Shown here piece after piece: positions 14,026 through 21,314 of a stretch of DNA of 31,118 bases. The position numbers were made by a program, and so were the translations under genes. Numbering within the stretch: position 1 is the stretch's first letter; every line of letters begins with the position of its first letter. The notes under the pieces were generated by a model. That model did no database searches and had not been told where the DNA came from. It was given only the letters and a program-made list of their open reading frames with translations. This DNA is from Thermoleophilia bacterium (lineage in GTDB: Bacteria; Actinomycetota; Thermoleophilia; Gaiellales; Gaiellaceae), in contig JAICZB010000005.1 in assembly GCA_025933895.1 (NCBI GenBank), positions 1-31,118 of the forward strand, written 5' to 3'.

Positions 14026-15095
14026 GCGCGCCGGCGCGCCATCTCTACGTCCACCTGCCGTTCTGCGCCCACCGCTGCGGCTATTGCGACTTCGTCACGG
14101 CGACCGGCCGCGACCACCTGCACGGAGCGTACGTCGACGCACTGCTCCGCGAGCTCCGCGAGGAGCACGACGGCTCTTCGCTCGACACGATCTTCCTCGG
14201 CGGCGGCACTCCGACCTATACGGCTCTGCCCGAGCTGCTGCGGCTCCTGCGCGCGCTCCCGTCGGCGCGCGAGCTGACGGTCGAGGCGAATCCCGAGACG
14301 GTCACGCCCGAGCTCGCGCGCGAGCTGCGCGGCGCCGGGGTCGACCGCGTCTCGCTCGGCGCGCAGACGTTCCAGCCGCACCTCCTCCGCGTGCTCGAGC
14401 GCCAGGCAGCGCCCACCGACGTCAGGCGTGCGTTCGCCCACCTGCGCGATGCCGGCTTCGACAACCTCTCGCTCGACCTCATCTACGGCATCCCCGGGCA
14501 GACGCCGGCCGATCTGGCCGCGGATCTCGCGCACGCGATCGCGCTCGGCCCCGAGCACATCAGCGCCTACGAGCTCGAGGCGAAGCCGGGCACGCGGTTC
14601 ACGGTCGCGCACGGCGTCGAGCTCGAGCGGCAGGCGGAGCAGATGGAGGACTACTTCGAGCGCGTCGTCGCGGTGCTCACCGAAGCCGGCTACCGCTGGT
14701 ACGAGACTGCGAATTTCTGTCGGAAGGGGAAGCGCGCCGAGCACAACCTCGGCTACTGGCTCGGCCACGACTACCTCGGCATCGGCGTCGGCGCCGTCTC
14801 GACGCTCGGCCAAGAGCGGCGCCGCAACACGCCGAAGCTCGCGCGTTACGTGGAAGGGCACTACGACCGCGAGATCGAGCTGCTGGACGACGAGACGCGG
14901 GCCCGCGAGCGCGTGCTGCTGGGGCTCCGGCTCGACGAGCCGCTCGCGCTCGGAGACCTGCGTTCCGCGCTCGACGTCGAGGGTCTCGCGCGCGCGGAGC
15001 AGCTCGGCCTGGCTGTCGACCGCGGCGAGACGCTCACGCTCACGCGGCGCGGCCGCTTCCTCGGCGGCGCGGTGACGGCCGAGATCCTCGCCTGA
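14022..15095 (+). CDS. hemW: HemW-type radical SAM protein (heme chaperone)
   Basis: HemW is a HemN-related radical SAM protein that binds heme and is thought to deliver it to respiratory enzymes; it is often misannotated as coproporphyrinogen dehydrogenase. The 357-residue product begins MSAPARHLYVHLPFC and carries the 4Fe-4S motif CAHRCGYC (Cys15, 19, 22). HemN itself has an extra cysteine one residue later; here the position is Asp, as in HemW. Further marks are FLGGGTPTYT, VEANPETVTPEL, GVDRVSLGAQTF, YGIPGQT and the HemW-typical AEHNLGYW. A C-terminal winged-helix-like HemN_C region follows. The GTG start overlaps the lepA stop by 4 nt. lepA-hemW-hrcA-dnaJ-prmA is a common Gram-positive gene order. 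Confidence 0.93.
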   Translation: MSAPARHLYVHLPFCAHRCGYCDFVTATGRDHLHGAYVDALLRELREEHDGSSLDTIFLGGGTPTYTALPELLRLLRALPSARELTVEANPETVTPELARELRGAGVDRVSLGAQTFQPHLLRVLERQAAPTDVRRAFAHLRDAGFDNLSLDLIYGIPGQTPADLAADLAHAIALGPEHISAYELEAKPGTRFTVAHGVELERQAEQMEDYFERVVAVLTEAGYRWYETANFCRKGKRAEHNLGYWLGHDYLGIGVGAVSTLGQERRRNTPKLARYVEGHYDREIELLDDETRARERVLLGLRLDEPLALGDLRSALDVEGLARAEQLGLAVDRGETLTLTRRGRFLGGAVTAEILA

Positions 15096-15109
15096 GCGAC
15101 GCTGTCGAC

Positions 15110-15139
15110 GCCGGGAGCACCGGCTAAAATCTCCTGCAA
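15110..15139 (+). promoter_or_regulatory. hrcA promoter with adjoining inverted repeat
   Basis: TAAAAT (15125-15130) lies 9 nt before the hrcA ATG at 15140, the best -10 match in the window. Directly before it is GCCGG-GAGCA-CCGGC (15110-15124), a 5-bp inverted repeat with a 5-nt spacer. No CIRCE element (TTAGCACTC-N9-GAGTGCTAA) is present here or before dnaJ. Confidence 0.55.
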
Positions 15140-16177
15140 ATGGTCGAAACGCTGCAACTGAGCGAGCGGCAGCGCGCCGTCCTGAGCCGTGTCGTCGAGG
15201 AATTCGTCGGCACGGGCCAGCCCGTCGGCTCGAAGACCCTCGTCGAGCGGTCCGACCTCCGCGTCTCGCCGTCGACGGTGCGGGCCGAGCTTGCGGAGCT
15301 CGAGAACCTCGGGCTCCTCACGCATCCGCACACGTCCGCGGGACGCGTGCCGACGGAGCGGGGCTACCGCTACTACGCGGACGAGCTGCTCGGGCGGCTC
15401 GAGCCGCAGCCGCCTGCATTCCCGCTCGACCTGACGTCCACGAGCAACGAGGTGGAGTCGGCGCTCCAGGCGACGACGGAGATGCTCTCGCAGGTGACGC
15501 GCCTGCTCGCGCTCGTCTCGGCGCCGCCGCTCGAGGCCACGCACGTGCGGCACGTCGAGGTCCTGCTCCTGCAGCCGCAGCTGGTGATGGTCGTCGTCAT
15601 CACGTCGGCGGGCGGCGTCTCCAAGCGTCTCTTCCACTTCGAGGAGCCGGTCGACGCCGGGCTCGCCCAGTGGGCGAGCGACTACCTCAACGAGGCCGTC
15701 GCCGGGCTGCAGCTCGGCACCGGCCTGCTCCGGCGCCGCTTCGAGGACGAGGGCCTCAGCCAGGCCGAGCGCGCGTTCCTTGCGGCGCTCCGGCCGGCGT
15801 TCATCGAGCTCGTCTCGGCCGAGCAGCGCCTCTACGTCGGCGGGGCCGCAGACCTCCTCGGCGGCGTCCGCGCGGAGGAGCTCGACGCGTATCGCAGCCT
15901 GTTCGAGCTCGTCGAGCGCCGGGCCGACCTACTCGACGTGCTCGGCCAGCCGAGCTCGTCGCAGCGCGCATACGTCCGCCTCGGGCACGAGCTCGAGCAC
16001 CCGGCTCTCGCCGAGATCGCGCTCGTGGGTGCGTGCTACGGGCTCGTCCACCGGGCGCTCGGCGCCGTCAGCCTCGTCGGCCCGGTCCGGATGGACTACG
16101 ACAAGGCGCTCGGAGCCGTGCGCTCGGCCGCACTCGAGCTCTCGCGCTTCGTCGAGTCGATCTACGACGAAGCCTGA
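15140..16177 (+). CDS. hrcA: Heat-inducible transcription repressor HrcA
   Basis: HrcA represses chaperone genes at normal temperature, usually through the CIRCE operator, with GroEL as co-factor. The 345-residue product has the N-terminal winged helix (LSERQRAVLSRVVEEFVGTGQPVGSKTLVERSDLRVSPSTVRAELAEL in pieces: helix-turn-helix about 20-55). It is followed by the hallmark LGLLTHPHTSAGRVPTERGYRYY (about 58-80) and a GAF-like dimerisation region (VMVVVITSAGGVSKRLFHF). The C-terminal part ends in GACYGLVHRALGAVSLVGPVRMDYDKALGAVR, matching the family's G.IGVIGPTRMDY. signature. Autoregulation is typical but would need an operator other than CIRCE here. dnaJ follows after 35 nt with its own promoter. 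Confidence 0.95.
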   Translation: MVETLQLSERQRAVLSRVVEEFVGTGQPVGSKTLVERSDLRVSPSTVRAELAELENLGLLTHPHTSAGRVPTERGYRYYADELLGRLEPQPPAFPLDLTSTSNEVESALQATTEMLSQVTRLLALVSAPPLEATHVRHVEVLLLQPQLVMVVVITSAGGVSKRLFHFEEPVDAGLAQWASDYLNEAVAGLQLGTGLLRRRFEDEGLSQAERAFLAALRPAFIELVSAEQRLYVGGAADLLGGVRAEELDAYRSLFELVERRADLLDVLGQPSSSQRAYVRLGHELEHPALAEIALVGACYGLVHRALGAVSLVGPVRMDYDKALGAVRSAALELSRFVESIYDEA

Positions 16178-16179
16178 GT

Positions 16180-16198
16180 TTCGGCGACAGACGCCGAA
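16180..16198. repeat. Inverted repeat before the dnaJ -10 (candidate operator)
   Basis: TTCGGCG-ACAGA-CGCCGAA is a perfect 7-bp inverted repeat with a 5-nt spacer. It sits between the hrcA stop and the dnaJ -10 box (2 nt away), filling the spacer and -35 region. It could be a repressor site or, as RNA, the 3' hairpin of hrcA; there is no T-run. Confidence 0.5.
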
Positions 16199-16200
16199 GC

Positions 16201-16212
16201 TACATTCCGACG
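16201..16212 (+). promoter_or_regulatory. dnaJ -10 box, leaderless
   Basis: TACATT (16201-16206), 6 nt, then the dnaJ ATG at 16213. No Shine-Dalgarno sequence is seen. Confidence 0.5.
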
Positions 16213-17334
16213 ATGGCCACCACCGACCGCGACTACTACGAGCTGCTCGGAGTCGGACGCCAGGCGAGCGAGGTCGAGATCAAGCGCGCCTTCCGGCAGC
16301 TCGCGCGCGAGCTCCATCCCGACGTGTCCGACGCGCCCGACGCGCAGGAGCGGTTCCGCGAGGTGGTCGAGGCCTACGAGGTGCTCTCGAAGACGGAGAC
16401 GCGCGATCTCTACGACCGCTACGGCCACGCGGGGCTGCGGAGCGGAGGCTTTCAAGCCGGGCAGGTCGACTTCGGCAGCCTGGCCGACCTCTTCTCGGCG
16501 TTCTTCGGCGACGACGTCCTCTTCGGCGGGCGCGGACGTGGGGGACGCGCGCGAGGCGCAGACCTCGCCGCGACGGTCGAGATCGATCTCGTCGAGGCGG
16601 CGCACGGTGTCGCGCGCGAGGTGCCGTTCGAGGCGGCGGTGACCTGCGCCCGCTGTGGAGGGGACGGCGCGGACCCCGGCAGCGAGATCACGACCTGCCC
16701 GACCTGCGGTGGCGCCGGGCGGCTGCAACAGGTGTCGCGGAGCGTCTTCGGCGAGTTCGTCCGCACCCAGATTTGCCCCGAGTGCTCGGGCTCGGGCCGC
16801 CGCATCGAGCAGCCGTGCACCGAGTGCCGCGGAGTCGGCCGCGTGGTCGAGGAGCGGACGCTCGCGGTCGACCTCCCGCCCGGAATCCACCACGGACAGC
16901 AGATCCGCGTGACCGGCGAGGGGCACGCCGGGATGGTCGGCGGCCGGGCCGGCGACGTCTACGTCGAGGTTCGGATCCGCCCCGACGAGCGATTCGTCCG
17001 CGAGGGAGACGACATCTACACGACCGTCGACCTGACCTTCACCCAGGCCGCGCTCGGCGCGACCGTCGCGATTCCGACACTCGACGGGGAGGAGGAGCTC
17101 GACCTTTCGCCCGGGACGCAGCCCGGCGAGATCGTCGTCCTCCGTGGCCGGGGCATGCCGGTCCTGCAGGGGCACGGCCGCGGCGACCAGCGGGTCCTCG
17201 TGAGCGTGCTCGTGCCGCGCCACCTGTCGGACGAGCAGCGCCGCCTCCTCCACGAGTTCGACGAGCACGCCGACGAGCGCACGTACGGCAAGTCGGAAGG
17301 GCTCTTCGACAAGCTGAAGAGCGCGTTTCGCTGA
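16213..17334 (+). CDS. dnaJ: Chaperone protein DnaJ
   Basis: DnaJ (Hsp40) delivers unfolded clients to DnaK and stimulates its ATPase. The 373-residue type I protein has the J domain (about 7-70, HPD at 35-37), a Gly/Phe-type linker (GGFQAGQVDFGSLADLFSAFFG), and four zinc-binding repeats (CARCGGDG, CPTCGGAG, CPECSGSG, CTECRGVG). The two beta C-terminal domains (LAVDLPPGIHHGQQIRVTGEGHAG, PTLDGEEELDLSPGTQPGEIVVLRGRGMP) and a dimerisation tail follow. All key residues are present. It sits downstream of hrcA with its own promoter, not next to dnaK-grpE, so it may be the second, hrcA-linked DnaJ found in many actinobacteria. prmA overlaps its stop. Confidence 0.96.
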   Translation: MATTDRDYYELLGVGRQASEVEIKRAFRQLARELHPDVSDAPDAQERFREVVEAYEVLSKTETRDLYDRYGHAGLRSGGFQAGQVDFGSLADLFSAFFGDDVLFGGRGRGGRARGADLAATVEIDLVEAAHGVAREVPFEAAVTCARCGGDGADPGSEITTCPTCGGAGRLQQVSRSVFGEFVRTQICPECSGSGRRIEQPCTECRGVGRVVEERTLAVDLPPGIHHGQQIRVTGEGHAGMVGGRAGDVYVEVRIRPDERFVREGDDIYTTVDLTFTQAALGATVAIPTLDGEEELDLSPGTQPGEIVVLRGRGMPVLQGHGRGDQRVLVSVLVPRHLSDEQRRLLHEFDEHADERTYGKSEGLFDKLKSAFR

Positions 17335-18029
17335 GGCGCTACGTCGTCGTCGGCGGTGAGCCCGAGCTCGCGCTCCTACTCCACATCTTCCCGGAGGGCG
17401 TCGAGGAGCTCGGCGGCGCCTACGCGGTGTACGCGGACGAGCCGCCGCTCGGCTTCGACGTCGTCGAGGTGGACGAGGTGGCGGAAGGCTGGGAGGACGG
17501 CTGGCGCGCGTTCCATCACGGCGTCCGGGTCGGCGGCTGCTGGGTCGGGCCGCCGTGGGAAGAGCCGCCCGCGGACGCGATCGCGGTGGTGATCGACCCC
17601 GGCCGGGCCTTCGGGACGGGCGCGCACGCGACGACGCGGCTCTGCCTCGAGCTCCTGCAGGACGTGGAGCCGACGAGCCTGCTCGACGTCGGCTGCGGCT
17701 CCGGCGTCCTCTCGGTGGCGGCGGCGAAGCTCGGCTTCGAGCCGGTGAGCGCGCTCGACCTCGACGAGGTCGCGCTCGAGACGACGCGCGCCAACGCGAC
17801 GGCGAACGGTGTCTCTGTCGACGTCGGAGCCGAGCTCGTGCCTTCGACGCTCGCCGTGATGAACATCGCGCTGGACGTCGTCGAGCGGATGCTCGCCGAG
17901 CTCCCCGTCGAGCGCGCGATCACCTCCGGCTACCTCGAGCGGGACGAACCGCGCGCCGACGGGTGGGAGAGGATGGACCGGCGCGCGCGCGACGGCTGGG
18001 CGGCGGATCTCTTCGAAAGGAAGCCCTAG
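17331..18029 (+). CDS. prmA: Ribosomal protein L11 methyltransferase (PrmA-like)
   Basis: PrmA trimethylates ribosomal protein L11 using S-adenosylmethionine. The 232-residue product has the family's N-terminal FPEGVEELGGAYAVYA, then DPGRAFGTGAHATTRLCLELL, the SAM-binding DVGCGSGVLSVAAAKLG and a VMNIALDVVERML stretch in place of the usual ANILA. It is shorter than E. coli PrmA (293), mainly in the N-terminal domain. No ATG, GTG or TTG opens the frame before the conserved region. The likely start is CTG at 17331, which overlaps the dnaJ stop as CTGA in the same way ATGA and GTGA join other pairs here. The next GTG, near residue 32, would delete FPEGVEELGG. Its TAG stop shares the CTAG at 18026-18029 with the convergent gene. 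Confidence 0.83.
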   Translation: MRRYVVVGGEPELALLLHIFPEGVEELGGAYAVYADEPPLGFDVVEVDEVAEGWEDGWRAFHHGVRVGGCWVGPPWEEPPADAIAVVIDPGRAFGTGAHATTRLCLELLQDVEPTSLLDVGCGSGVLSVAAAKLGFEPVSALDLDEVALETTRANATANGVSVDVGAELVPSTLAVMNIALDVVERMLAELPVERAITSGYLERDEPRADGWERMDRRARDGWAADLFERKP

Positions 18030-18835
18030 CCTGCGGCGAGCCGGAGGGCGAGCTCGACCGCCGGCAGATAGGGATCGGCGTCGTCCGGTCGCACCGGCTC
18101 GTCGAGCCGGAAGAGCCGATCCGTGACCGCGCGATGGATGAGCGCGCGCAGCAGGTACTGCGGGAAGTCGCCGGTGTCCACGACTGTGTCGAGGACGTTC
18201 TCGTCGGCTCCTTCCCACACGAGCGCGTCGGCCACGACGATCGCCGAGGCGAACGCCGGCGGCCGCCAGTACGGCGCGAAGTCGATCACCGCAGGCGGGA
18301 GGCCGGGCGCAAAGAGGACGTTCCCGGTCAGGTCGCCGTGGATCAGCTGGCTCCGCGCATCGACGGGACGCAGCGCGGAGAAGAGCCGCGGCACGTGCTT
18401 CACATGCATGTACTCGTCGGCCGGCAACTCGCCCCACGCGACGCGGTCGCTGACCGCCCAGCGATCCGTGCGACTGTCGAGGAAGCCCGGACGCGGTGCG
18501 CTTGCGAGGGCCGCGTGGAAGCGCGCGCCGACGGCGATGACGTCGGCCCACCTCCGATCCTGGTGGCAGCCTGCGAGGGCCCGGGAGGCGCACCACCCGT
18601 CGACCACGAGGGAGCCGTCGGCCGCTCGCAGCGCGCGGGCGACGCGGAATCCCTCGCCGGTCAGCGAGTCGAAGAGCTCCGCCTGCCAGGCGAGCTCCGC
18701 CTCCTCCCGGTCGAGCGGCTTGAGGACGACATCGCCGCTCCGCCAGGCCGTCTCCTGCCCGCCCGCGAGAGGAGTCGGTTGCTCGGACGCGCCGAAGGCC
18801 GCCAGAACCCGTGAGGATGGCTCCTCCCTCGTCAC
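18026..18835 (-). CDS. APH-fold protein resembling TIGR02569
   Basis: This 269-residue protein has an aminoglycoside-phosphotransferase-like kinase fold and resembles TIGR02569, an actinobacterial family of unknown function. The N-terminal lobe has PLAGGQETAWRSGDVVLKPLDREEAELAW, where Lys39 is the likely ATP-binding lysine. The C-terminal lobe has the catalytic-type QLIHGDLTGNVLF (HGDxxxxN) and AVIDFAPYWRPPAFASAIV (metal-binding Asp). The kinase residues look intact, so it may phosphorylate a small molecule, but no substrate can be named and a resistance role should not be assumed. GTG 18835 is the start, with TAGCCT 6 nt upstream. It is divergent from mtaB and convergent with prmA. Confidence 0.82.
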   Translation of the reverse strand: MTREEPSSRVLAAFGASEQPTPLAGGQETAWRSGDVVLKPLDREEAELAWQAELFDSLTGEGFRVARALRAADGSLVVDGWCASRALAGCHQDRRWADVIAVGARFHAALASAPRPGFLDSRTDRWAVSDRVAWGELPADEYMHVKHVPRLFSALRPVDARSQLIHGDLTGNVLFAPGLPPAVIDFAPYWRPPAFASAIVVADALVWEGADENVLDTVVDTGDFPQYLLRALIHRAVTDRLFRLDEPVRPDDADPYLPAVELALRLAAG

Positions 18836-18847
18836 GTTCCGAGGCTA
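18836..18847 (-). promoter_or_regulatory. -10 box for the APH-fold gene, leaderless
   Basis: TAGCCT (18847 to 18842, minus strand), 6 nt, then GTG 18835: the same hexamer and spacing as the acyl-CoA dehydrogenase gene at 818. Confidence 0.55.
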
Positions 18848-18872
18848 ACGCTGCGAGAAGTCGCGCAGGTTC

Positions 18873-18886
18873 TACGATCCGCGGCG
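18873..18886 (+). promoter_or_regulatory. mtaB -10 box, leaderless
   Basis: TACGAT (18873-18878), 8 nt, then ATG 18887. No Shine-Dalgarno sequence is seen. It is back to back with the APH-fold gene promoter, 25 bp apart. Confidence 0.5.
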
Positions 18887-20086
18887 ATGGCGAGCTTCTC
18901 CGTCCGCTTTCTCGGCTGCAAGATCTCGCACGTCGACGCGCATGCGGTGCGCGAACGGCTGCTCGCCGACGGTCACGAGGAGCTCGACGCGGCAGCCGAC
19001 GTGGCCGTCGTCAACACGTGCTGCGTCACGCACGAAGCGGTTACGAAGTCGCGGAAGGAGGCGACCCGCGCCGCGCGTACGCACCGGCGCGTCTACGTCA
19101 CCGGCTGTGGCGCGAACCTCTCCGGCGACGCGTTCGCGGGCCTGCCCGACAACGTCCTCGTCGTCGCCCGCCGGATCGAGGAGACCCCGGACTTCGTCGC
19201 AGGGGACGTCGGAGCTATCGGCTGCGTTCGGGCGGACGCACGCCTCGACCGCGTCCGCGCGTTCGTCAAGGTGCAGGACGGCTGCTCGTTCTCGTGCCGC
19301 TTCTGCGTGATCCCGCTCGTCCGCGGCGCCTCGCGCAGCCGCGCGGCAGACGCCGTGCTCGACGAGATCCGCCGCCGCGTCGCGCAGGGCCACCGCGAGG
19401 TCGTCCTCACCGGCATCAACCTCGGCTGCTACCGCGACCGGGCCGCCGGTTACCGGCTGCCGCGGCTCGTCCGGGAGGCGGGCTCGACGCCGGGCCTGGA
19501 GCGGCTGCGCCTCTCGTCGATCGAGATCAACCACGTCGACGACGAGCTCGTCCGCGCGCTGCGCGAGACGCCGACGGCGAGCCGGCATCTGCACGTGCCG
19601 CTGCAGTCCGGCGACGACGCCGTCCTGCAGGCGATGGGCCGCCGCTACTCCACGGGCACGTACCTCCGCCGGCTCGAGGGACTGCGGGAGGAGTTCAACC
19701 TCACGAGCGACGTGATCGTCGGCTTCCCGGCGGAGGACGAGCGCGCATTCGAGAACACGCTTCGCGTCGTCGAGGAGGCGGGCCTGACGAAGGTGCACGT
19801 CTTCCCGTACTCGCCCCGCCCGGGAACCGTCACCGCTGCCGACGACCCCGTCCCGTCGCAGGTCAAGAAGGAGCGGAGCGCGCGCCTGCGGGCAGCGTCC
19901 CACGCGGCGTGCCTGGCCCACTGGGGCTCGAAGGTCGGCCGCGACGACGTCGTGCTCGTAGACCGGCCGGGCCGCGGCTACGGCGACGACTACTCGCCCT
20001 GGCTCGTGCCCGAGTCCGCGCCCGTGGGCGAGCTGGTCGGCGTCCGCGGGGCCGCGGTCTCGGAGGAGGGGATTCTCGCCGCGTGA
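18887..20086 (+). CDS. mtaB: tRNA t6A37 methylthiotransferase (MtaB)
   Basis: MtaB is a radical SAM enzyme that converts t6A to ms2t6A at position 37 of tRNAs reading ANN codons. The 399-residue product has the N-terminal UPF0004 domain with three cluster cysteines (FLGCKISHVD Cys11, VNTCCVTHEA Cys45/46, VTGCGANL Cys74). The radical SAM motif is CSFSCRFC (Cys133, 137, 140) with family context KVQDGCSF and IPLVRG. Further marks are EVVLTGINLGCY, LSSIEINHVDDEL, HLHVPLQSGDDAVLQAMGRRYS, DVIVGFPAEDE and VFPYSPRPGTVTA, and a C-terminal TRAM-like region. GINLG and PYSPRPGT favour MtaB over MiaB or RimO. It heads an operon with HIT and yqeY. Confidence 0.92.
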   Translation: MASFSVRFLGCKISHVDAHAVRERLLADGHEELDAAADVAVVNTCCVTHEAVTKSRKEATRAARTHRRVYVTGCGANLSGDAFAGLPDNVLVVARRIEETPDFVAGDVGAIGCVRADARLDRVRAFVKVQDGCSFSCRFCVIPLVRGASRSRAADAVLDEIRRRVAQGHREVVLTGINLGCYRDRAAGYRLPRLVREAGSTPGLERLRLSSIEINHVDDELVRALRETPTASRHLHVPLQSGDDAVLQAMGRRYSTGTYLRRLEGLREEFNLTSDVIVGFPAEDERAFENTLRVVEEAGLTKVHVFPYSPRPGTVTAADDPVPSQVKKERSARLRAASHAACLAHWGSKVGRDDVVLVDRPGRGYGDDYSPWLVPESAPVGELVGVRGAAVSEEGILAA

Positions 20087-20400
20087 GCGACGACTGCCTC
20101 TTCTGCAAGCTCTATCGCGAGGGCGACCACGTCGCCGCGACCGGCGGCTTCGTCGCGATCCGCGACATCAATCCGCAGGCGCCGGTCCACCTGCTCGTCC
20201 TGCCCGAGCGGCACATCGACTCGTTCCGCGAGATCGGCGAGTTTCCGCCGGAGGAAGCGAAGCGGATGCTCGAGTTCGTCGCCGACGTGGCTGCGCGCGA
20301 GGGGTTGACCGACTACCGTGTCGCCGTCAATGTGGGCCCGACGGCGGGCCAGACGGTGTTCCACCTGCACTGGCACATCAAAGGCGGCTGGGCGGAATGA
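20083..20400 (+). CDS. HIT-family (HINT-like) nucleotide-binding protein
   Basis: This is a small purine-nucleoside phosphoramidase-type hydrolase of the HIT superfamily. The 105-residue product has CLFCKL near the N-terminus (a HINT-type pair of cysteines), DINPQAPVHLLVLPERHIDS, and the catalytic histidine triad FHLHWHIKGG. GTG 20083 overlaps the mtaB stop (GTGA), with a GGAGGAGGGG stretch 12 nt upstream. HIT genes next to mtaB and yqeY recur in many bacteria, but the functional link is unclear. Substrate (adenosine phosphoramidate or AMP-amino acid adducts) is known only for the family. Confidence 0.93.
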   Translation: MSDDCLFCKLYREGDHVAATGGFVAIRDINPQAPVHLLVLPERHIDSFREIGEFPPEEAKRMLEFVADVAAREGLTDYRVAVNVGPTAGQTVFHLHWHIKGGWAE

Positions 20401-20840
20401 GCCTGATCGAGGAGATCGACGACGAGCTGAAGGATGCGATGCGCGCGCGCGACGCGGAGCGACGCGACACGCTCCGCCTGATCCTCAACGCGCTCAAGAA
20501 CTCCGAGAAGGAGCTGCAGCGCCCGCTGAGCGAGGAGGAGGAGCTGCAGGTGCTCCAGCGCGAGCGGAAGCGGCGGGTCGAGGCGGCCGAGGCGTTCCGG
20601 ACCGGCGGGCGCGAGGAGCAGGCCGATGCGGAGGAGCGCGAGCTCGAGGTGCTCGAGGAGTTCATGCCGGAGCCGCTCTCCGAGGACGAGATCGACGAGA
20701 TCGTCGACGACGTGATCGCGGAGGTCGGCGCGACGAGCATGGCCGATCTCGGTCGCGTGATGGCCGACGTCATGCCCCAGATCGCCGGCCGCGCCGACGG
20801 CTCGCAGGTCAGCCAGATCGTCCGCGAGAAGCTCGCCTAG
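20397..20840 (+). CDS. GatB/YqeY domain protein
   Basis: This is a 147-residue YqeY-type protein, related to the C-terminal tRNA-interacting domain of the amidotransferase subunit GatB. The N-terminal part (SLIEEIDDELKDAMRARDAERRDTLRLILNALKNSEKEL in pieces, about 2-42) and the later FMPEPLSEDEIDEIVDDVIAE and MADLGRVMADVMPQIAGRADGSQVSQIV match the family closely. Its biochemical role is not established; an effect on tRNA charging or stability is assumed from the fold. The ATG overlaps the HIT stop (ATGA). It is probably the last gene of the mtaB message. Confidence 0.93.
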   Translation: MSLIEEIDDELKDAMRARDAERRDTLRLILNALKNSEKELQRPLSEEEELQVLQRERKRRVEAAEAFRTGGREEQADAEERELEVLEEFMPEPLSEDEIDEIVDDVIAEVGATSMADLGRVMADVMPQIAGRADGSQVSQIVREKLA

Positions 20841-20860
20841 GGAGCCGTCCCTTCGAGGCA

Positions 20861-20866
20861 TAGGTT
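20861..20866 (+). promoter_or_regulatory. Possible -10 box for the 20892 gene
   Basis: TAGGTT lies 25 nt before the GTG at 20892 in the 51-nt gap after yqeY, so this transcript would have a short leader of about 19 nt. An AGGACGG (20881-20887) could serve as a weak ribosome binding site. Confidence 0.3.
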
Positions 20867-20891
20867 CGAGCGGCGCGGGCAGGACGGCAGT

Positions 20892-21314
20892 GTGACGAGG
20901 AACGTGCGAGGCGGGATCGCGGGCGCAGTGGCGGCGACGCTCTGGACGGCTCTCGACCCCGTGCTCGAGCGAACGTTCCGGACGCCGTACGCGGACGCGA
21001 AGCTCCTCGGCCCGTTCATCACCGAGGGACCTCTGGAGCCGCTTGCGAATGCGGCGACCCACGCAGCCGGCGGCTTCGCCTTCGGCTATGTCTTCTGCCG
21101 GCTGGGCGGGCGCGGTGTGACGAAGGGTGTCGCCGCCGCCCTGGCCGAGAACACCCTCCTCTGGCCTCTGCTCGCGGTCTTCGACCGGATCCATCCGAAG
21201 CGGCGCCGCGGCGAGTGGCCTCCGCTGGTCTCGAACCCTCGCGTCTTCGCCCAGGCGACGACCGGCCATGCCCTGTTCGGGGTGTTCCTCGGCGTGCTGA
21301 GCAGGCGCGTGTGA
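20892..21314 (+). CDS. Small membrane protein of unknown function
   Basis: I do not recognise this 140-residue protein. It starts MTRNVRGGIAGAVAATLWTALDPVLERTF, continues with TPYADAKLLGPFI and shows further hydrophobic stretches at AATHAAGGFAFGYVFCRL, GVAAALAENTLLWPLLAVFDRI and TTGHALFGVFLGVL, consistent with three or four membrane helices. Small, conserved-looking motifs such as TPYADAKLLG and GHALFG suggest a real family. Its GTG end codon overlap (GTGA at 21311-21314) couples it to the SDR-type gene, so the two probably act together, perhaps at the membrane. Base composition is like its neighbours. Confidence 0.72.
   Translation: MTRNVRGGIAGAVAATLWTALDPVLERTFRTPYADAKLLGPFITEGPLEPLANAATHAAGGFAFGYVFCRLGGRGVTKGVAAALAENTLLWPLLAVFDRIHPKRRRGEWPPLVSNPRVFAQATTGHALFGVFLGVLSRRV

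Noticed and set aside
15096..16212. CIRCE operator for HrcA.
   Set aside because: Neither TTAGCACTC nor GAGTGCTAA is present near hrcA or dnaJ.
18026..18029. CTAG carrying the stop codons of both convergent genes (prmA and the APH-fold gene).
   Set aside because: Real, but a trivial outcome of compaction; not evidence of function.
18026..18835. Aminoglycoside resistance gene.
   Set aside because: The fold is APH-like but it resembles the actinobacterial TIGR02569 family of unknown function, so a resistance call is not supported.
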